A stretch of DNA of 64,000 nucleotides from Hoplostethus atlanticus (taxonomy: Eukaryota; Chordata; Actinopteri; Trachichthyiformes; Trachichthyidae), in contig JAXDDX010000003.1 of NCBI GenBank assembly GCA_034670405.1, forward strand, positions 6,636,001 through 6,700,000. The letters run 5' to 3'. The notes under the pieces are model-generated. The model saw nothing but the letters and a program-made list of their open reading frames with translations. It searched no databases and was not told where the DNA came from. This document shows positions 21,911 to 34,301 of the stretch, one piece after another (positions within the stretch are counted from its first letter, which is position 1; each line of letters opens with the position of its first letter). Position numbers and translations under genes: made by a program.

Positions 21911-24900
21911 GTAAGTGTATCATGATTTCTTTTTTTTTTTTTTTTAATCATTTCCTTTTTTCCTTTTCTACAGTATGATGGTGACATCTTTGTAATTTCA
22001 TGTAATTTGAGCCTTAGGCATGGGAGGCATAAATAGTATGATCATTGAGGATATTTAGAGAGATTGAGGTTTTGGTTTGTATCTGCTGCATTCTTGTCAT
22101 GGAATTTGCTATGTGATCAAGTGACTTAAATGTGTAGTTACTTTTTTTTATTTAGTAATACTGAGTAATAATTTATGAAATATGTCTGGCTGTATGTATG
22201 CCTGTAATTCCCTTAGAAAATGTGTTACCCAGCAGTGGTAGTTTAAAATCATTACTCATATTTGACTTTCTGGTGTCTTACTATCAGATCATTTCATATT
22301 TGACTGGTTTAATAGATTTCATAGAAATTTGCTACAATATTTGAGCTGTAAATTCACGCTTCATCTCCTTTTCACCCTTGGTGCTCATCAGACCCCATGT
22401 CTGTGCTCTCCAGCAAGTCATGGGGACCAAGAAGAAGTACTTTAGCACTTGCCGTAATTGGTACCAAGGGGCCATCTGTGGAAAGAAAGCGTAAGTGTTG
22501 CTTTATGATTCCAACAGGCCAAGTTGTTTCCTGTGTGCAAAGATTACATTACATTACATTACAAGCAAATCCAGTATCTAAAAGATGAATCTGAGCCTCA
22601 CTACAGTAAGTTTTTGAAAATAATGTATTCCAGTTCAATGTCTACTTCTTGTTCATGCTCTAAGGTTTTCATGGAAACTTGGATGTTTCCATAGAGACAG
22701 ACGTCTGTTATCATACTTTGAATAAAGCTCCTGCTGGGAATGAATTTTTTTGGAAAGCTGCCCTAAGCCTTTTGTGTCAAAGAATGTCTGATTCAAAACC
22801 ATTTACTGTAAGTTTGTGGTTCTTTTTGGTTTATCTTTGGAAGCCCGGTCACCGTTGGATGCCACAATATTGAACCACTGATTCCAGGATATGGTTTGGC
22901 TGCAAATTGTCAACTATAGGAATGGAAAAGAGTTCAACTCAGACATACTCTCCTATACAACAACAATCTGTCCAGTAATGTTCCAGCCCTCTCAGCACTT
23001 TTGTGTTTAAACATGGATCCCAGCCATGCCTACTTTACAATCTCACACACACACAGTTGCCTTCTACTCATGGATTATGCTTGAGTCACACTTAGCACTC
23101 TGGCTACTTATGGATGAGTAAACTCTAGTCACTGAACTTGGCAAATGACAATGTTGGAAACACAGCCAAAGAATGTAATCTATTTCAAGGCTTAGAATCG
23201 ATTCTGTAGATAACCCTGACCAAAGCAGTATAGGAGTGCATACCACATTGTCTTCACCTGGAAAAACTTGGATTCATACATCTGGTTCTGGTGCTGCACT
23301 ATCTCATGTATTGCTAATGATAGGGAAACCTGTTATTAGCAGATTGGAGGCAGAAATAATCTTATTGGTTGAGTTAAACCTCAATGGGCAGAGCCAAAGA
23401 ACCACAGTTTTTCAGAGCACAAGTTAGCGAACTGGAAAAACTTAAACTTAAAAATAAAAAATTGACTTTTGTTATTCCTTCTTTCATGTCCACAGCATTC
23501 ATGATCTTGTAAAGTCAGCTGCCTAGCTAACTATCTTTTCTAGATAGCTATAAACTAGTATGGCTAGTTTGAACTTGGAAGGTGAGTTGGCTAACTAGCT
23601 AATCTAGATAAAGCAGTATGGCGTTTTTTCAGTTAGTAGCAAGAATACTAGGCTTCATAATAATAGGTACTTGCCTTTTTCAGTGGGTTTCAATCAAAAG
23701 CTACTTTGACAGAAAAAAACATGGTTCTTTGGCCCATTGGTGTTTAACATTGATTATTTCTGCCAGAGCAGCTCTGCCTCTGAAAAATGCTTGTGTAACT
23801 AAAACTCCAATCTGCCCATAAATGATAGGTTGAAGTGGAATAAATATAAGTAATTTATCCATTTGCCACATACACCATGTACTATGTGTTTGACAAAGTT
23901 ATTATCATTCTCAGTGAAATAGAGATTTCATAGAGATGCTGACCAATCAAAAGTTTCCAACTCATTGGCCAGACAGAGTCTGGGTTCCCTCTGTGTGGGA
24001 AAGCAATGTAGAGAGGGTTTTGCTGACTGTGCCTCAGTGGGGCTTGCGTGATCTCATCCCAGCCTCTCCAACTCCATTTAAATCTGGTTCAAAGACAGCT
24101 GTAAGAGAGTGGCAGTTAGCCATGACCTAGGAGCCTCTGCTCAGACGGCAAGCCTCGGTCTGTTCCCGTCCAGACTGTCTGAGACATGAGCTGTGGATGA
24201 CAGCCATGAACGCTCCAGTGCAGCTTTGTCTTCTTTATTTAAAAGAAGATCAAGTCTCTACTTGAAGACTTTCTACCCAAGGTCTCCGTGTGTTGATAGC
24301 TACTGACTACTGGTTATCCTCTTAAGATTGTTATGTAATACATTGGTTAATATTATTTCAGTGATATAATTAATATCAGAATACATTCAGCTAACTCTGC
24401 ATTGCTTGCCTCTAAAGTCTAGTTGAGTAGGAGATAAACAGACTCTGTATTTTAATTTACACACTGCTATTTGTCATTATCACCTACAAGCCTGAAAACC
24501 AATTAGATCAAGTTGCGTAAAATGATGCTTGTGTGTTTAACCTCACAACCAAAAGAGACTTTTTCTTTTTAATACCTAAGAAGTCATTCACTTTTGTAAT
24601 TACTTCTGACATTAGGTTACTGTAATTCTCCTACTTTATCTGTTAGTACCTAACCCTGCTGACTGAGGCACTGTTGACTGTTCCTGGCACACATATGGAG
24701 CATTTCTGGTGTGCAGATTTCACCGGGAAACTGCTGATGAAGAGTAACTGCTAAACTTAGAAACGTCAGCGCACTCCTGAGATAAAGCGCATCCATCTTC
24801 TTCCTGTTGACTTGAGTGTTATTTAAAACTAGGCCGATGTATAGGGAGCGAATGCGTGTGGTTTACATCGGTCTTTGTTTTATCACCATTTGTGGCTGTC

Positions 24901-27900
24901 TAATATCATTATAGTAGTTCACTCCCATGCATTACCAAGAGTAATCCTTCTTGTTACACTATGCCATTTGTATGTAAACAATCTATGAAACACAAGTTGA
25001 AAATGTTCTTAAATTGATGACTAAGAGAAACCTTGCTCAGCACTGATGAGTTGGTGTTTGCTTTTTCCCAGCAGTAAACTGCAAAATGTCATTCGTGTCA
25101 GAAAGTATACTAACATTGTGCTTACTTTAACTGATAGTTGGTAGCTTCCCTTTTTCCCTTTCCCTTTTCTGACCATAAAAAACAAATGTGGTGGGCAGTC
25201 TTTATCATAATGAACTCTCTTGCCAGCTCTGTACTCATATGGCATAGTTTACTTCTAATAGCTTTGTACTCATGTGGTGTTGTTTATGTTGTGTGGGTGT
25301 TCTTATTGTAGCATGCCCTACCAGGGGTGAAATATAAATCTTATATAAATGTTTGGTTTTCCGAGAGTCGTGTATAATGCTACGGTTCCAACATGTTCAA
25401 ACCTGCTGACACAAGGGGATGTAGCCTTGCCTGTAACAGCTGCACCTTGGGTTTTTCATCCTCTTCACAAGCTGGCTCCACTGTACATCCTTAAAGCCTG
25501 CCTTAAAATCCATCCAAGGAGTGTAAAAGAGTACAAGCGTGTTATACCATTGATGCAAATGGATAATGTTCTCTTTCAATAAAGTGCAACTGTTTCCATG
25601 CCGACCCTCAAACACGTTGTGGCAGCACTTGAAATGTTTCCAATCCTAACCAAGATTTCCGAGTGCTCAAAACTTTAATTACACTGCAGCTTTTCAAGAC
25701 CAAAAAAATAAATGTCTCTGAGGTTAACCAAATGTCGACCAGGGGCCAAACTAATTGTTTAGCTTCAAAGACGAGGCCTTGGTAGTATAAATCCTCTACT
25801 GTAATGTTAGCATAATCCTGGCGGCACCCTTTCGACTGGGTTTTGGCCCCAGTCATTGGACCACATGGCCTGTTTGGTTAATGAAAGAGATAATGAGTAA
25901 CATCTGGAAGCACAGATTACCCACGACCCACGTTAAATGATGATTCAGCTCAAAAGCCAGAACAAATATTACTCACTTTACTTTATTGAAAGCTGCTTGC
26001 AAACAACTGTAATTTCATAGGATGTGATATTTATTAGCTTAGAACCGACTCATGATCTGTCCGTTTTGCCCACAGGACTGTGCTTTACGAGTGCTGCCCA
26101 GGGTACATGAAGCTGGATGGCATGGTTGGTTGCCCTGCAGGTACAGTATGTAATGTGCACAGAATGTAGTCACTGTATAAAGGTTAGACAAGGTGATAAC
26201 CTCTGATCGTAGAGCAGCTAAATTTATATTTTCAGAAAGACAGGGTAATGTAACATAATGATGCTTTTCTTCCTCAGTGGCCCCGATTGACAATGTGTAT
26301 GGCACCTTGGGTCTGGTGAAGGCCACCTCGACCCAGAGTTATTCAGACATCTCCAAACTGAGGCCTGAGATTGAGGGAACTGGATCCTACACCCTCTTTG
26401 CCCCAAGCAACGAGGCCTGGGCTCTTTTGGATGAGGTAAGTCCAAGAACAAAGACAAAAGGTTGTGGGACTTCTCCGTCTGTGAGCAAAAGGTTTGACAT
26501 GTTCTTCTCCTTACCTTACAGACAGTGAGGAGTGCATTAATCAGCAATGTCAACATTGAGCTGTACAACGCTCTCCATTATCACATGGCTAACAAACGCT
26601 TCCTGACCAAAGATTTGAAGAATGGAATGACTGTCACCTCCATGTACCATGACCTGGGTCTCTATATCAACCATTACTCCAATGGGGTGAGTATTACTAC
26701 AAGCGCTGACCTTAGGAACAGTGATTTCCAGTGGTGTAACGTTGGAGGTCATGCTGTGTGCAGGTGGTGACGGTGAACTGTGCCAGGATCATCCATGGTA
26801 ACCAGGTTGCCACCAATGGGGTGGTGCACGTCATTGACCGCGTCGTCAGTGCTGTTGGAAGCACCATCCAGGACGTCATCGAGGTTGATGATGACCTGAC
26901 AACTCTAAGCGTGAGTGCACAGATGATCACCAGATTCTATTCTATTCTATTCTATTCTGAAGTCTACTAATCATAACACTATGTGACATCTTCATATAGG
27001 GTGTGGCTCTTGCCTCTGGTTTGTTGGACAAGTTGGGTCAGCCAGGACAATACACTCTCTTTGCCCCCACCAATGATGCTTTTGAGAAGCTGGGCCAGGA
27101 TGTAATGGAAAGACTCATGAGCGACAAGGGTGTCCTCCAAGGTAAACAACAGCCTATTTTCAGAGATCTATCGCCTTTCTGGAATGTCCGCTACTTATAC
27201 AGATCAAAGATCAAAGATCACACAAGGCCATTTTAAACAGCTCAGTGGAGACTTAATATTAACTGTACCCGATATCCAAACTAGGGCCATATTTATATTT
27301 AATGAAGGTGCAGGAAAAGAAACTCAATGGTTCCCCGGTGGCATGTTTGCCGGATTGGGTCACCCCTAAGGCGATTTTTTTTTTTTTCATGTTCAACTTT
27401 TTCCTATTCAAAACAGATGAAACCACAATAGTCTGAACCAATGATCTGGAACGCTCAGACAGTTGGCAAGCTGTACATACAAGTACAAGCCGTGCCGGCG
27501 TGTAATAAAAATAATTCTCTGGTATCAAATCTTGCATGAAATGGAAGTGGAAAGTCAGACAAAGCAGACAAATTATTTGACACTTTGGTTATGTAAGTAT
27601 TTTTCTTGTTTTTGGGAGTTATTTACAATGTGAGTAGATCAGAATACAGATACTGTAGCTGTTCCTATTGTTCCAAAAAAAATTTAGAATTAGAATTAGA
27701 AAGTTGGTCCTCACATATAGAGAGGCTGTGGGCTCTTGTAAAATCATCGGGAAAGTGTAGCATCTCAACATCAACATTATTTTCAATTTAACGCTGAGAG
27801 GGAGGAAACAGCTGCTTCATTGAGCAAGCTCGGCAAATTGGCAGCGGTTCATCCGAAACCTTTTTATTAGCCCATAGCTTGCCCTATGATGTGAGTTCAG

Positions 27901-30900
27901 ACCATTTCACAGAATAGTGAAGAAATCACGAGTCTCATCCCTCAAGGACCCAAGGGATCCAAAGGATATTCAGGTTGCCAGTGCTTTATATCCTCAGCTG
28001 CACTGCAGAAAAGAACATAACAGTGCAGGCAGCCAACTGACCTACTCTGACCAGCACTCATATATAAATATGTTTCTTCCAAATGTGATCCATAGCAAAT
28101 GACCACAATGACCCACACCAGAGAATGTTCATTTCAAACTTTGTCTTGCTTTTGCAGCTCTGCTGAATTTCCACCTCCTGAACTCAGTCCAGTGCTCTGA
28201 GGCCATCATGGCTGGCACCTCCTATGAGACCCTGGAGGGTAACAACATTGAGATTGGCTGTGATGGTGAGAGCCTCACCGTCAACGGCATCAAGATGGTG
28301 CTGAAGAAGGACATTGTCACCACCAATGGCGTCATCCACCTCATTGACCAAGTGCTCATGCCTGACTCAGGTTAGAATCCCATGTTCTCGTTTCCTTCAG
28401 CAGATTACAGCGTGCCAGGATTACTGTATGGATATACACTGAGTGGACAAAACATTAGGACGACCTGCTGATTCCATGAAATAGGCTGACCAGCATGAAT
28501 CCAGGTGAAAGCTGTGATTCCTTACTGATCCCAGTCATGAAGGGATGAAGGTGAGGAGGCGATTATAGAGAGTTTTTCGTTCTTTTGACAATCATGGACA
28601 TGGATTGTGCAGAATATGGTGCAACTCAACAGTAGGAAGGTGGCCCAAATATTTTGTACACTCAGTGTATATAGGAATGTGTGTAGGATTTTTACGTAAT
28701 CCAAATTTTAATTGTGTCAGGATTTCCTGTGCCCTCTAAGCTAAACAGGTGATGGAGCTGGTCGGCAGTTCCCAGTCAACCTTCGGTGACATGGTGTCCG
28801 AGTTGGGCCTGTCTGCTGCCATGAGACCAGAGGCTGAGTACACTCTGCTGGCGCCCCTCAATGCTGCCTTCACTGGTGAGTCATATTCTACTCATTACAA
28901 TGCCCTCTCTCTCCCTCTCAGCTGGTGGGTAAATATGCACCCTGCTCCAAACTTAGCCACAGTCTGGAAAACAGGGGATATTTTTTATTTTGCTGTCATG
29001 CTGACTCACAAGTGAGTAGCTATATGTGCATATATGGAGCTCCAGGGGAATGACTGTTGTGGGAATGACTGGAGTGGGGCATTGCTGAATTAAATTCCCC
29101 CTGTAAATTCTTCTCTACCCTGAACCATCATTTGTACGCTACATGGTCCACATAAAAAACTGTGCAGTAAATCAAGTGACTCATAGCAGTTCCGCCTCCC
29201 CTCGAGGGTAGTGCTGCTGTTGGGAGCCAGTAGCTCACCAGTATGGGATCAATAACAGAAGAAGAAGAAGAAGATTACTTTATTTGCAACTCGGGGTGCA
29301 CACACACAACACATGCAAGGGGGGAAGTGGCCGCCGAACACAACACACACACACATGCAGGGTAGGGTGTCCGAGTTGAATGAGGTCTCTGCATTTCCCC
29401 ATCCCCGCCGACCTTCCTCCACGGACAGCCAGGGAGCAGTGGGCAGCCGCCAACACCAGCGCCCGGGGACCAATTCCAGGTGTACGTCCTCATCTTGGTC
29501 AGGGACAGGACAGGATGTTACATGTTTTTAGATGGGTTCTTTTACAGGAGGAGACCCATGTGAGCACGGGGAGAACATGCAAACTCTACACAGAAAGGCC
29601 CGGGAGATAACCCACCTGGGCACCCCAGAGTCAACAGCGCCCCAGGCGGGAATCGAACCCAGGACCTTCTTGCTGTGAGGCAGCAGTGCAAGCACTGCGC
29701 CACCGTGCCACCATTGAGGCCCCAATGATTATAATACTAATACTAATACTAATACTAATACTAATACTAATACTAATACTAATACTAGTGTTATTAGTAT
29801 TGCTGTTGTAGTTAAAAGAACATTAAGTGGAAATGCAGTACTATGTTGTTGTTCAGTTGTTAAACATACTTAAGCAGAATGGGAGATGTAGAGTCTTTTC
29901 TCTCTTGTACAGATGAAGTCATGTCCATGGATCAGAGGTTGCTCAAAATGATCTTGGAGAACCACGTCCTGAAGAGAAAGATTGTTCTGGGTCAGTTGTA
30001 CAATGGCCAGCAACTAGAGACCATTGGAGGGAAACATCTGAGGGTCTTCATCTATCGCACTGTAAGTCCTCCTCTCTGAAGTAGTGCCTAAAACTTGTGG
30101 CTACTAAACACATGGTCTATGCATTATCCCTTTCATTTGGCCATCAATCAACATGTCCCTAAGAGGTAGCATTAATGTCAGTGCCCTTTCTGTGACCTAT
30201 GGATTATTTCTGCAGGCTGTGTGCATCGAGAACTCTTGTCTGGTTAGAGGCAGTAAAGAGGGAAGCAACGGAGCCCTTCATCTTATGAGGATACTGCTGA
30301 AACCAGCAGAGAAAAATATGTTTGAGATTCTGACAGAAAATGGAGGCTTCACGTAAGTACAGGGACACGTTGAGGAAAGTGAACGGGAGAATTAAAATGT
30401 AGTATAATACTCAAACCACATCTCTCTGTATCTTTCCATTAAATCCACATGGCACGTATGGGAATGAAAAAGTGCTGTTCTTGCATTATCTCAGCCCTCA
30501 GTGGTTTCTGTAACAGCCAAGTAACCATTTTCTTCTCTGTGCGGCAGGATCTTTTTGTCCCTGGTAAAAGCTGCTGGCTTGACTGACCTACTGAAACAGG
30601 AAGGAGACTTCACCCTGTTCGCCCCAAGCGATAAAGCTTTCGCTGCTGTGAGTGACAGTGATTTGGCCTTGTTGAAGGGTAAGTGTCCCAGACTCCCTGC
30701 TTCTTTTAATGGGTTTACAATAGTACAACAGCGCTTATATTGCTGTTTGAAAATCGCTGTGCCCTACAGTAAGTGTTTGCAATTTTGTATTGCAGGTGAC
30801 ATGAATGCGCTTAGAACCATCCTTCTGTATCACTTCAACAATGGCGTCTTTATTGGTGGAGGTTTGGAGACTGGGGTGACAAACCTGCTCAAGTCCCTCC

Positions 30901-33671
30901 AGGGCAGCAACCTCAGAGTGTTGTTTGTAAGTACTTACTATACAAGGACTGCATTTTTAAATCCACATACTGTAAAACTTGGATCAACTCCTATTTAAAC
31001 CCTTTGTTATGTTCAAGTAGAAAGTTGTAAATAACCATTATCAATTGTAATTATTAACTGGCCAAGTTGTTTTCACATATCAACAAATATTATTGTGTTG
31101 TTTTTTTCTACAGTTGTGTTTATGATTACCTCCTATCTAATAAATCTACCTTGTTGTAAAATAAATTAAGTTGAAATTAAGTTGAAATCTTGATTTTGAA
31201 ACTCAGTGTTGTCAGCAGGCCGTTAATGTTATTTACTGTAAAATGGTGTGCACACCTCGATAATTCATTTTGCGGTTTTCTTGTCTGTAATCGTTTTAAC
31301 TATCTCCCTCAGGCGAACAACAGTGTCCAAGTGAATTCTGTCCAAGTCCCTGAATCTGATATCATGGCAACGAATGGAGTCATTCACTTTGTCAACAATG
31401 TCTTGTATCCTGCAGGTACAATATTTACTCTCTTCCAATTTTTTTTCCATCCTTTTGTAAAACTGTCAGGAGATGCAGTCTGGAAACTGTTTTTATTGTC
31501 ATATCTGTTGTGAAAGGCCCAGTGGGGTTAACGCCCTGCTCTTTACTCTAGATATCCCTGTTGGAAGCCAGGATCTCCTTGGGCTGTTGAGGAGGCTCAT
31601 CACTTACATCCAGATCAAGGTGATGTATCACCTGTGTGTCTTCTTATTATTGAAGCTGAAAGGTTGATAAAGGGCAGGGTTTGGCACTAATAAGAGTAAA
31701 GGTGTTTTTCATTATTTTCCTCTTGGTAATTCTGCCAAGATATAATTTATGTCACTTCACATTAAGTACCAGACAAGATCATGCTTGAATCTGGTGGAAA
31801 GTCACCTCTGTGAGCTGTGGGTTTTGAACTATGTCTCACAGCGCTTTAGTTCACCTTGGAGTGAGTTCTGCTGTGCATTGAACGTTTATGTCAAATATTT
31901 GAAATTTAAACAAAAATAATGAATTAACCTTTTTGAAAACAAATACACTTTATTACTAAATTGGCTTATAATCATGGATATGTTCTGCAGTTTAATTCAT
32001 TCTGCCGTTCCTGCTGCAACTCTTCTACCTAGGCTTAGATTTTATATGTACTGTATGAGCTCTAAGGAATTCTTCTATGATCATTTTTATTTACAGTACA
32101 TTTCAGGATTCAGATATCAGGAAATTCCCCTTACATTTATGAGTAAGTCGCAATATTATTATCTTTTTTTAATTTTTTTTTGCAATACAGTATCACATTA
32201 GGCATTATTTACTGTCATTAATGGCTTTATATCTCCTGTTATTAGAAAGGATCATCACACGTGTCGTCCAGGAAGGTACAGTAAATGATGATTACTGTGT
32301 ATCATCATCATGTGATTCATAATCAAAATAGTCTGGCAGATTATTTCAAGTTAATACAACTTTGACACGCATAAAGCAGGGATGGTCCAAGATGTTGAGT
32401 TGTCTTTGTGTTAATTCAGGTAATTACACACAGACATGCAAGCTCATGCACACACACAGGACTCATCATAACAGACAACTGCAGTACTTTTTCCAGAGAA
32501 TCTCCTTTCTCAGCAAAAAAAATACTGTACAGGCTAATTCCTGCCCAGGTCAGGAATGAATGGAAACACATACAGTATGCTTTCTGCTTTCCAATTGAAA
32601 TAAAAATAAAAAATATTAAATATAAAACCAATGTCATGATCTCTACAGTGCTAATAGTATACACTGGTAGAATCCAAAAGGTGAAAAAAAAATCTGGGCA
32701 GATATCCTTTGATTATGAATCACATTTTTTGAAAAGTTCACTTGTCATGTTAGTTGCAAGCAAATGGTTCTCTGTATCAAGGGGCAACGTGCTGGGTGAT
32801 GGCATTTGCTGTCATTCCAAAGAATCCCTTTGGCGTATCTTTTGTAATTTCATGTAGTGAAAGATTTTCCCTTTTCATTTTTGTAGTTCCTGAAGTGATC
32901 AAAGTGACTAGGGTTATCCAGTCGCAACCCACCATCACCAAGGTTACCAGGGTCATTGAAGGTCCACCCTCTCTCACCAAAGTTACCAGGGTCATTGAAG
33001 GTTCACCCTCTCTCACCAAATTTACCAGGGTCATTGAACGTCCATCCTCTGTCACCAAAGTCACCAGGGTAGTCTCAGGTAAATCCATTTTACTTGGATT
33101 CATGCAACACTAGACTTAGGCCACTTGTTGTTACCTGCAGCCCCTCAGTACTCAGTCAGCAGCAGCACCTCCAACATAGTGCTGGAAGGTCAGTAACAGA
33201 TACCACCACTCGTTTAGAAAACTTTGGACATAGAGATTAAGGTATTGTATTAAGACTTGTACAGTGCAGCTGCAAAAAAATGTTACACTTTAGGTATCAC
33301 TTTAAGGGTGTTTTCCTCCCTCCTAAGGAGCTGACCTCACCAATATGGCTACCATTGAGGGAGACCCTCAGCTGTTTGGCACTGATTCTGAGACGCTTAC
33401 CAAACTCATCCAAGGTGAGAGCGTTATCTTATCTAGCATTCACGATAATGAGGTGGAAAAATGACTGACGTGTCTGTTTGCCTCTTTAGACGGTAATCCA
33501 AGAAGAGTCCCTGTTCGAAAAATTCCAGGTAAAAATAAAAAATAGTTCTGTCAGTGTAAAATAATGAATATGATTGGAAATTATATTTGTTTATGGTGCT
33601 ATCTATCTCCTTTTTCACTAGCTGGCGCCAGGAGGAGGACAAGACTTGCTCGTGACAAGAGAGTGGAGTGA
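21792..33671 (+). CDS. postn: Periostin, secreted fasciclin-domain matricellular protein, 22 exons
   Basis: Extracellular matrix protein that binds collagen and integrins in connective tissue and fin/bone-forming cells. Exons: 21792-21910, 22392-22490, 26076-26140, 26278-26435, 26522-26686, 26764-26910, 27000-27141, 28158-28370, 28741-28875, 29913-30061, 30216-30352, 30548-30678, 30796-30926, 31313-31415, 31552-31619, 32097-32142, 32246-32275, 32887-33078, 33141-33188, 33328-33414, 33490-33528 and 33622-33671. All phases join, giving 817 residues (human 836 by memory). Domains: signal peptide ([20 protein letters not shown]), cysteine-rich EMI region ~residues 42-94, FAS1 domains ~97-230, 234-366, 370-494 and 498-630, then a variable C-terminus ending in a basic tail ([14 protein letters not shown]). 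The four FAS1 domains with FTLFAPS/YTLFAPT motifs and the KYIQIK-like YIQIK linker separate it from TGFBI. More alternative exons could sit in 32276-32886. Zebrafish has two paralogues; which one this is cannot be told. Confidence 0.95.
22392..26140 (+). CDS. postn: postn exons 2-3 (EMI domain)
   Basis: Exon 2 (22392-22490) gives [20 protein letters not shown]; exon 3 (26076-26140) gives [20 protein letters not shown]. Together they hold the conserved cysteines of the EMI region, which mediates oligomerisation and matrix binding. The 3.6-kb intron between them is the longest in the gene and has no recognised exon or element beyond a short ATTAC repeat near 22547. Confidence 0.93.
26278..31415 (+). 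CDS. postn: postn exons 4-14 (four FAS1 domains)
   Basis: Eleven exons encode the four fasciclin domains. Each has the H1/H2-type motifs: [11 protein letters not shown] and [12 protein letters not shown] (domain 1), [14 protein letters not shown] and [12 protein letters not shown] (domain 2), [11 protein letters not shown] and NGALHLM (domain 3), [11 protein letters not shown] and [12 protein letters not shown] (domain 4). Introns keep the positions expected for periostin/TGFBI family genes. Confidence 0.93.
26936..26957. repeat. (TCTAT)n short repeat
   Basis: Four to five pentamers in postn intron 6. Confidence 0.9.
27142..28157 (+). other. postn: postn intron 7
   Basis: About 1 kb between exons 7 and 8. 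No repeat or exon recognised, apart from a short poly-T near 27376. Confidence 0.8.
28435..28669. mobile_element. Short DNA transposon copy with TACACTGAGTG ends
   Basis: The left end, TACACTGAGTGGACAAAAC, is complementary to the right end, which finishes TTTTGTACACTCAGTGTA. The interior (CCAGGTGAAAGCTGTGATTC, GACATGGATTGTGCA, GGTGCAACTCAACAGTAGGA) resembles a repeat widely seen in fish genomes. It lacks coding capacity and is shorter than full copies I remember. It lies in postn intron 8. Confidence 0.65.
29259..29712 (-). mobile_element. DANA/HE1-like tRNA-derived SINE
   Basis: Read on the minus strand, it starts GGTGGCACGGTGGCGCAG and has a B-box-like GGTTCGATTCC and the shared core TTTGCATGTTCTCC. 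It ends in a (CTT)n tail, seen on the plus strand as GAAGAAGAAGAAG at 29259-29273. It lies in postn intron 9. Confidence 0.75.
29733..29787. repeat. (AATACT)n hexanucleotide microsatellite
   Basis: About nine units, directly beyond the head of the SINE at 29259-29712. Confidence 0.95.
31552..33671 (+). CDS. postn: postn exons 15-22 (variable C-terminal region)
   Basis: Exons 15-16 give [20 protein letters not shown] and [12 protein letters not shown]. Exon 17 has only 30 nt ([10 protein letters not shown]). Exon 18 carries the tandem repeat. Exon 20 ([20 protein letters not shown]) matches human TKFIEGGDGHLFEDEEIKRL. All exons from 17 to 21 are bounded by phase-1 introns, so any can be skipped without shifting the frame, as known for periostin splice forms. 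Confidence 0.88.
32887..33078 (+). repeat. postn: 39-bp coding tandem repeat in postn exon 18
   Basis: Nearly five units of 13 codons: [52 protein letters not shown] and a partial KVTRVVSG. The whole array lies in one exon of 192 nt with phase-1 ends. Confidence 0.92.
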
Positions 33672-34295
33672 GCATGGATAGATCAGAATACCAAAGTTGT
33701 AAAGACAAAAACGAGACGCAACCCAGAGGATGCCAATGCTCTTCCATAATGGGTCTACACTCAAAATGTCAGCGTGTTAAATATATTGTAATTGGTCTAA
33801 ATGACAGAAATAAAACCATTTTCATAAACAATTCAGTGGTGCTTGCAATGTATACCTTACACGAGGGTGCAATGTCTGAAAAGAGTTTTATAAACTGCTG
33901 GTTTAGTGTATGTAAATACTTCAAATGAGGGTTTTGGCATGACTTTAAAGAGTAAGTCAGGGTAGCAGTAAAATCTTTCAAAGCCAAGCTATTAGGCTAG
34001 CAATAAAAACCTAAATCCTAAACTATACTATGCATTTGCTAGAAGTGAATGTTGATGCAAAGAGATTTTTACTAGGTGTCTGGGAAGATTTTAAAATTTC
34101 TCTCAGACTGATAGAGATTTTGCGGTGCACACATTGAAAAAAAACCTTTTTTCTAAGATGATGTTTTCAGACTTAAACTATAACATTCTTTTCATTTCTC
34201 TGACTGTATGTTGTTTAAACTTCCATGTTAATCTTGTCCAGTTGTAACATTTGGAACGATGTGTCCAAATGCAGATGTTCTGCTTTGTATTTTCC

Positions 34296-34301
34296 AAATA
34301 A
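34296..34301 (+). terminator. postn: postn polyadenylation signal
   Basis: AATAAA 625 bp after the stop codon; the first well-placed signal in the 3'UTR. Confidence 0.6.

Noticed and set aside
29249..29725. Several overlapping open frames on both strands near 29.3-29.7 kb
   Set aside because: All are translations of the SINE at 29259-29712.
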